Source of the DNA: Alphaproteobacteria bacterium
GTDB taxonomy: Bacteria; Pseudomonadota; Alphaproteobacteria; Micavibrionales; Micavibrionaceae
DNA length: 64,000 bases
Reading direction: 5' to 3'
Assembly: GCA_024279035.1 (NCBI GenBank)
Contig: JAJRSA010000013.1
Location: 155,889-219,888, forward strand
Shown here: positions 60,880-64,000 of the stretch, piece by piece
Numbering within the stretch: the stretch's first letter is position 1
Layout of the letters: every line of letters begins with the position of its first letter
Translations under genes and position numbers: made by a program
Notes under the pieces: model-generated
The model's database searches: none
What the model was told of the DNA's origin: nothing
What the model saw: the letters and a program-made list of their open reading frames with translations, nothing else

Positions 60880-62559
60880 ATGTCTGACTCTTTAAAGAAT
60901 ACATCTTCGCGTTTGATCCTTATGGCTGTGGCATGCGGTCTTTTGGGGATGGGCGCGTGTGCGCGTTCAAGTGATCCTATTACCGTGGATGAGCAAGTTG
61001 AGGTTTTAGAAGAAGACTTTAAGAGCATTTTTGCAGATCAAGAGCCGTTGTCTCATGCGATTTCTCTTCATGAAGCGATGGCACGCGGTATTCTTTATAA
61101 TCTCGATCATCGCGTGTCCATGATGGAAGGGATGATTGCGAAAGGAGAGGTGGATCTGGCGTTGCTTGAAGTGCTTCCCTCTCTCAATGCACAGACCAAA
61201 TATAGGGCGCGCGATGAAGATTTAACGATTACACCGCGCTCTGTGGCGACAGGAGCGCCGTCTCTCCCAAACTCGGTCTTTGATGAGAAAAGCAAAACAA
61301 CAGCGCGCCTTGGCGTGAATTGGAATGCGATTGAAGCGGGGATTGCTTATGCCGAAGCCAAAAGCCGAAGCGATAAAGCGCGTGTGGCGGAAGAGCGTCG
61401 TCGGAAAGTAGTCCATACAATTATTCAAGATGTGCGCTATGCCTATTGGCGTGCGGCGAGTGCTCAGATTTTACTAGAGCGTATCGATGAGTTTATTGAA
61501 AAAGGAAAAGCGGAAGTTGCGCGTTTAGACCATTTGTCGCGGAAAGGGCAGAGCAAGCAGGCGCAGTTTGATCATTATGAGCAACAAGTTCGTTTGCTAG
61601 AGCATATGCAAGAACTTATGTCTTTGAAAGAGACCTTGGTGACGGCAAAAGTAGAGCTGTCTTCTCTCATTAATCTCTCTCCCAATGAAAATATACAGTT
61701 GAATGTAGATGAGTCTGTGATCTTTAATCAAGACAGCGTTCCCACGCTTGATCTTGATCTCGAGTCTCTTGAGTTGGTGGCCTTAATGATCCGTCCTGAA
61801 ATTCGGGAAGATATTCTGATGAAGCGGATTGGCGCGCGTAATGTCAAAACAACAACATTGAGCGCTGTGCCCGGGATTGGTCTGGCGATGGGCTATCATT
61901 ACGATGGCAATAATTATCTGGGCAATAATGACTGGAATGAGTTTTCCATATCGATTACACAAAACCTTGTAAAGCTCTTCTCTCTTCCAGGGCGCGTGAA
62001 ACATGTTAAAAACAAAGAAAAACTCATTGAAATGCGCCGACGCGCCTTGATTGTCGCGGTGATGTCCCAAGTCCATTTGGCACGTTATAGGCTGGATCTC
62101 GCACAAGATGATTTTCGTGTGTTGCATAAATTAGCCTCGGTGTCTGAGAAAATATCTCATGCCACACAGGCAATGAAGACGATGTCTCATGCGGATCATT
62201 TAGAGCATGATATGGAAGCACTCCTGAATCGTTCCAAGTTGCATCTTTCCTACGCTGAGTATCAAAATGCCTATGGACGGATGTTAAGTTCCATTGGAAT
62301 GGATCCTCTCCCTCAACACATGCCTGTGACAGATCTTGTGTCGATGACAGGCGTGATTGCCAAGCGTGCGGACAAGGTAAGCCCAAGATTGTTTGATAAG
62401 CTCTTGAAAGTAGTGAAAGACAGAGGCTTGGACGCTTTGTCTCGTCAAGAAGGGCATGTTGTGATGGCGTCGGCTATTGTCCCTGCCACAGGAGAAGAAA
62501 GACCTCAAGAGCCTCAAGAATATGCGCCACAGTATAAACAGTTTGTTTATAATGATTAA
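60880..62559 (+). CDS. TolC-family outer membrane efflux lipoprotein
   Basis: 559 aa. The leader LILMAVACGLLGMGACARSS offers a GAC lipobox, so the mature protein is likely acylated at Cys27. The rest is helical with the two repeats of OEP/TolC proteins: LHEAMARGILYNLDHRVSMM (first) and the following VLPSLNAQ, and later MIRPEIREDILMK, NLVKLFSLPGR and MSQVHLARYRLDLA. It would be the outer-membrane duct for a tripartite efflux or type I secretion pump; no membrane-fusion or ATPase gene is adjacent in the window. Confidence 0.82.
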   Translation: MSDSLKNTSSRLILMAVACGLLGMGACARSSDPITVDEQVEVLEEDFKSIFADQEPLSHAISLHEAMARGILYNLDHRVSMMEGMIAKGEVDLALLEVLPSLNAQTKYRARDEDLTITPRSVATGAPSLPNSVFDEKSKTTARLGVNWNAIEAGIAYAEAKSRSDKARVAEERRRKVVHTIIQDVRYAYWRAASAQILLERIDEFIEKGKAEVARLDHLSRKGQSKQAQFDHYEQQVRLLEHMQELMSLKETLVTAKVELSSLINLSPNENIQLNVDESVIFNQDSVPTLDLDLESLELVALMIRPEIREDILMKRIGARNVKTTTLSAVPGIGLAMGYHYDGNNYLGNNDWNEFSISITQNLVKLFSLPGRVKHVKNKEKLIEMRRRALIVAVMSQVHLARYRLDLAQDDFRVLHKLASVSEKISHATQAMKTMSHADHLEHDMEALLNRSKLHLSYAEYQNAYGRMLSSIGMDPLPQHMPVTDLVSMTGVIAKRADKVSPRLFDKLLKVVKDRGLDALSRQEGHVVMASAIVPATGEERPQEPQEYAPQYKQFVYND

Positions 62560-62647
62560 AATATAACTATTTCCATTTCTTTCCGAAGGATTTATGCTTT
62601 CTGTGCGTAGAAAGACTATAGGTAAAAACGAGAACGAGGAGAAACCC

Positions 62648-62974
62648 ATGAAAAATACATTAATATTAACACTGGCCGTTTTGGCATTGAGTACAGGATA
62701 TGCGGTAGCGCAGGAGGCTCAAAGTGAGGAAAAAAGACCTCATAAGGGGATGGGAAAGCTGGATTTAAATGGAGATGGCGTTGTTTCTAAATCTGAATTT
62801 CTAGCGCATGCAGAAGAACGTTTTTCCAAGATTGATAAGGATGGGAGTGGGGATATCTCTAAGGATGAAGGGAAAACAGCCCATAAAGCGATGCGCGCAC
62901 GCAAAAAAGAATTTATGGAGAAGCGCAAAGAGAGACAGGACAACCGTCCAGATAGATCCTCTGAGTCTGAGTAA
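62648..62974 (+). CDS. Periplasmic EF-hand protein
   Basis: 108 aa from the ATG at 62648 (GAGGAGAAACCC). Signal peptide ILTLAVLALSTGYAVAQ, then two EF-hand loops, DLNGDGVVSKSE (about 45-56) and DKDGSGDISKDE (about 68-79), and a very basic/acidic C-terminal helix. It should bind calcium in the periplasm. Six bases before the sigma-factor gene, suggesting a calcium- or metal-related signalling set. Confidence 0.85.
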   Translation: MKNTLILTLAVLALSTGYAVAQEAQSEEKRPHKGMGKLDLNGDGVVSKSEFLAHAEERFSKIDKDGSGDISKDEGKTAHKAMRARKKEFMEKRKERQDNRPDRSSESE

Positions 62975-62979
62975 CGAGA

Positions 62980-63561
62980 GTGACGGAAGAAGGACATGAC
63001 GATAAAGACTTGATGACACTCATTCAAACGGGTGACCATCAGGCTTTTTCTATTCTTGTGAAACGCCATACGCAGATCTTTTTTAATCTGGCGTTTCGGA
63101 CGGTACACAATGAGAGCGATGCGCAAGACGTGGTACAAAATTGCTTTTTGAAGCTGTGGCAGAAGCCTCATATGTGGTCGGACAAAAAAGGCGCTAAATT
63201 TACAACGTGGTTTTATCGGGTGGTGCTTAATGCGTGCGAAGACTTTCGACGAAATAAAGCAAGGCACACGCATAAAGATATCACAGACTATGCAGAAATT
63301 TACGGAGAACACGCCTCCCAAGAACGAGGCTTAATCGTAACGGAAGAGCAGGCAGAGCTAGAGAGCGCCATTGCAGATTTGCCTGAGCGCCAAAAAAAAG
63401 CGCTTAATCTGGTGGTCTATCAAGAGCTGAAACAAAAAGAGGCCGCAGATGTTTTGGGCGTGGGGGTAAAGGCACTTGAATCCTTGTTATCCCGTGCCAA
63501 ATCCACATTGAGAGCGCGTATGACACACAAACAGGAGCGTAAAAATTATGCCACACGATGA
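62980..63561 (+). CDS. ECF-type RNA polymerase sigma factor
   Basis: 193 aa, GTG start at 62980. Region 2: LVKRHTQIFFNLAFRTVHNE, DAQDVVQNCFLKLWQKP and TWFYRVVLNACEDFRR; region 4: LPERQKKALNLVVYQELKQKE and VGVKALESLLSRAK. Typical group IV sigma-70 factor controlling an envelope or stress regulon. Its 3' end overlaps the next gene by 14 bases, the usual arrangement with an anti-sigma factor. Confidence 0.92.
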   Translation: MTEEGHDDKDLMTLIQTGDHQAFSILVKRHTQIFFNLAFRTVHNESDAQDVVQNCFLKLWQKPHMWSDKKGAKFTTWFYRVVLNACEDFRRNKARHTHKDITDYAEIYGEHASQERGLIVTEEQAELESAIADLPERQKKALNLVVYQELKQKEAADVLGVGVKALESLLSRAKSTLRARMTHKQERKNYATR

Positions 63562-63877
63562 GAGTAAACACTTACAAAATCGGATGAAACCTGCCCCTAT
63601 GGATCATTTGGCAGAACAAATTATTGCACGGTCTAAAACAATAGAACAAGAACAGAAATCCTCTGCATTCAAATTCCCACATTTCTGGAAAAAGCCGCAA
63701 TTCTCTTATGCTCTTGTGGCTGTGTGTTGCGTGATTGTATTAGCGGTGGCTGTTCAACACAATGTGAATGTCACGGCGCCAAATACAGTTGAAGTCGCAC
63801 AGAATGAAAGAGAGGCACAAGACTGGGAAGAGTTTCTGTTGTTAGAAGATGAGCAGTTGTTTGCGGGGTTGTATTAA
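63548..63877 (+). CDS. Single-TM protein co-encoded with the ECF sigma factor (possible anti-sigma factor)
   Basis: 109 aa. A cytosolic N-terminal part of about 50 residues (HLAEQIIARSKTIEQEQKS), one membrane helix (SYALVAVCCVIVLAVAV, about 53-69) and an acidic periplasmic tail (DWEEFLLLEDEQLFAG). No zinc-binding anti-sigma motif (HxxxCxxC) is present. The position and topology fit a short membrane anti-sigma factor, which is inference. Confidence 0.6.
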   Translation: MPHDESKHLQNRMKPAPMDHLAEQIIARSKTIEQEQKSSAFKFPHFWKKPQFSYALVAVCCVIVLAVAVQHNVNVTAPNTVEVAQNEREAQDWEEFLLLEDEQLFAGLY

Positions 63878-64000
63878 GCGATGATGTTTCCAGTCGCATA
63901 AAGGCTTGTGACATCAAGATCGTTGAGGCCGTTTAGTTGACTGATGTCTTGGAAGTTAACGCCATTTGCTGCGCCATCAAGATCCACTGATACAATGGCA
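63874..64000 (-). CDS. C-terminal end of a possible secreted (type I secretion-like) protein, partial
   Basis: 41 codons on the minus strand entering from the right edge. The ending VSVDLDGAANGVNFQDISQL, then NGLNDLDVTSLYATGNIIA, resembles C-terminal targeting ends of repeat-rich alphaproteobacterial surface proteins exported by type I systems (D-G-AN-xF ... L-xGL ... GNI). It is convergent with the preceding gene; their stop codons overlap. The rest is outside the window. Confidence 0.5.
   Translation of the reverse strand, partial: AIVSVDLDGAANGVNFQDISQLNGLNDLDVTSLYATGNIIA

Overview
This window looks like the chromosome of an alphaproteobacterium. The supporting genes are a fused CoaBC, UbiE, a monothiol CGFS glutaredoxin, an Nfu-type Fe-S scaffold, SdhE, a long Rickettsia/Caulobacter-type isocitrate dehydrogenase, and an alphaproteobacterial-style PfkB/adenosine kinase at the left edge. 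Base composition is moderate and intergenic DNA is rich in palindromic repeats. I cannot name the genus from sequence alone.

Left housekeeping block (1-20457). A minus-strand kinase end and an unknown protein are followed by plus-strand lpdA and a TerB-like protein. A minus-strand set of tightly overlapping genes comes next: cysK-like, mutS, dut and coaBC. Then come a membrane protein, a low-complexity anchored protein and ubiE. An AT-rich two-gene island (AAA15-type ATPase plus RloB-like protein, defence-like) sits between ubiE and murJ-trpS. After that follow a secreted protein, nfu, tsaB, a GAF hybrid histidine kinase and grxD.

Phage block (about 20640-45361). A short-tailed (T7-like) late-gene cluster is laid out nearly in T7 order: portal, Bbp19-like, scaffold, capsid, tail tube A, tail nozzle B, internal protein, tail fibre, a small protein in the terminase-small position, terminase large subunit, SleB-type hydrolase and 3-TM holin. 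No integrase, repressor or replication gene is visible. Non-phage-like cargo is interleaved: PilZ, an M50 protease, a Crp/Fnr-like regulator, secreted proteins, small two-TM proteins and a tRNA-Trp. Signs of rearrangement are a frameshifted scaffold gene, a mosaic pseudogene made of pieces of two tail genes, and three copies (one broken) of a shared lysin N-terminal module. The intergenic DNA here holds a repeat family of three successive hairpins whose stems change in a compensatory way around a fixed core. I consider this family, together with the lysin cassettes, the most novel content of the window.

Right housekeeping block (45419-64000). This holds a DMT transporter, an unknown gene interrupted by an in-frame stop, icd, bcp, a very large AsmA/YhdP-like envelope protein, a DUF2157/GDYXXLXY-like membrane pair, sdhE, nth, ogt, dnaK-dnaJ (with a terminator between them), a TolC-like outer-membrane lipoprotein, and an EF-hand / ECF sigma / single-TM protein set. 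The C-terminus of a possible secreted surface protein runs off the right edge.
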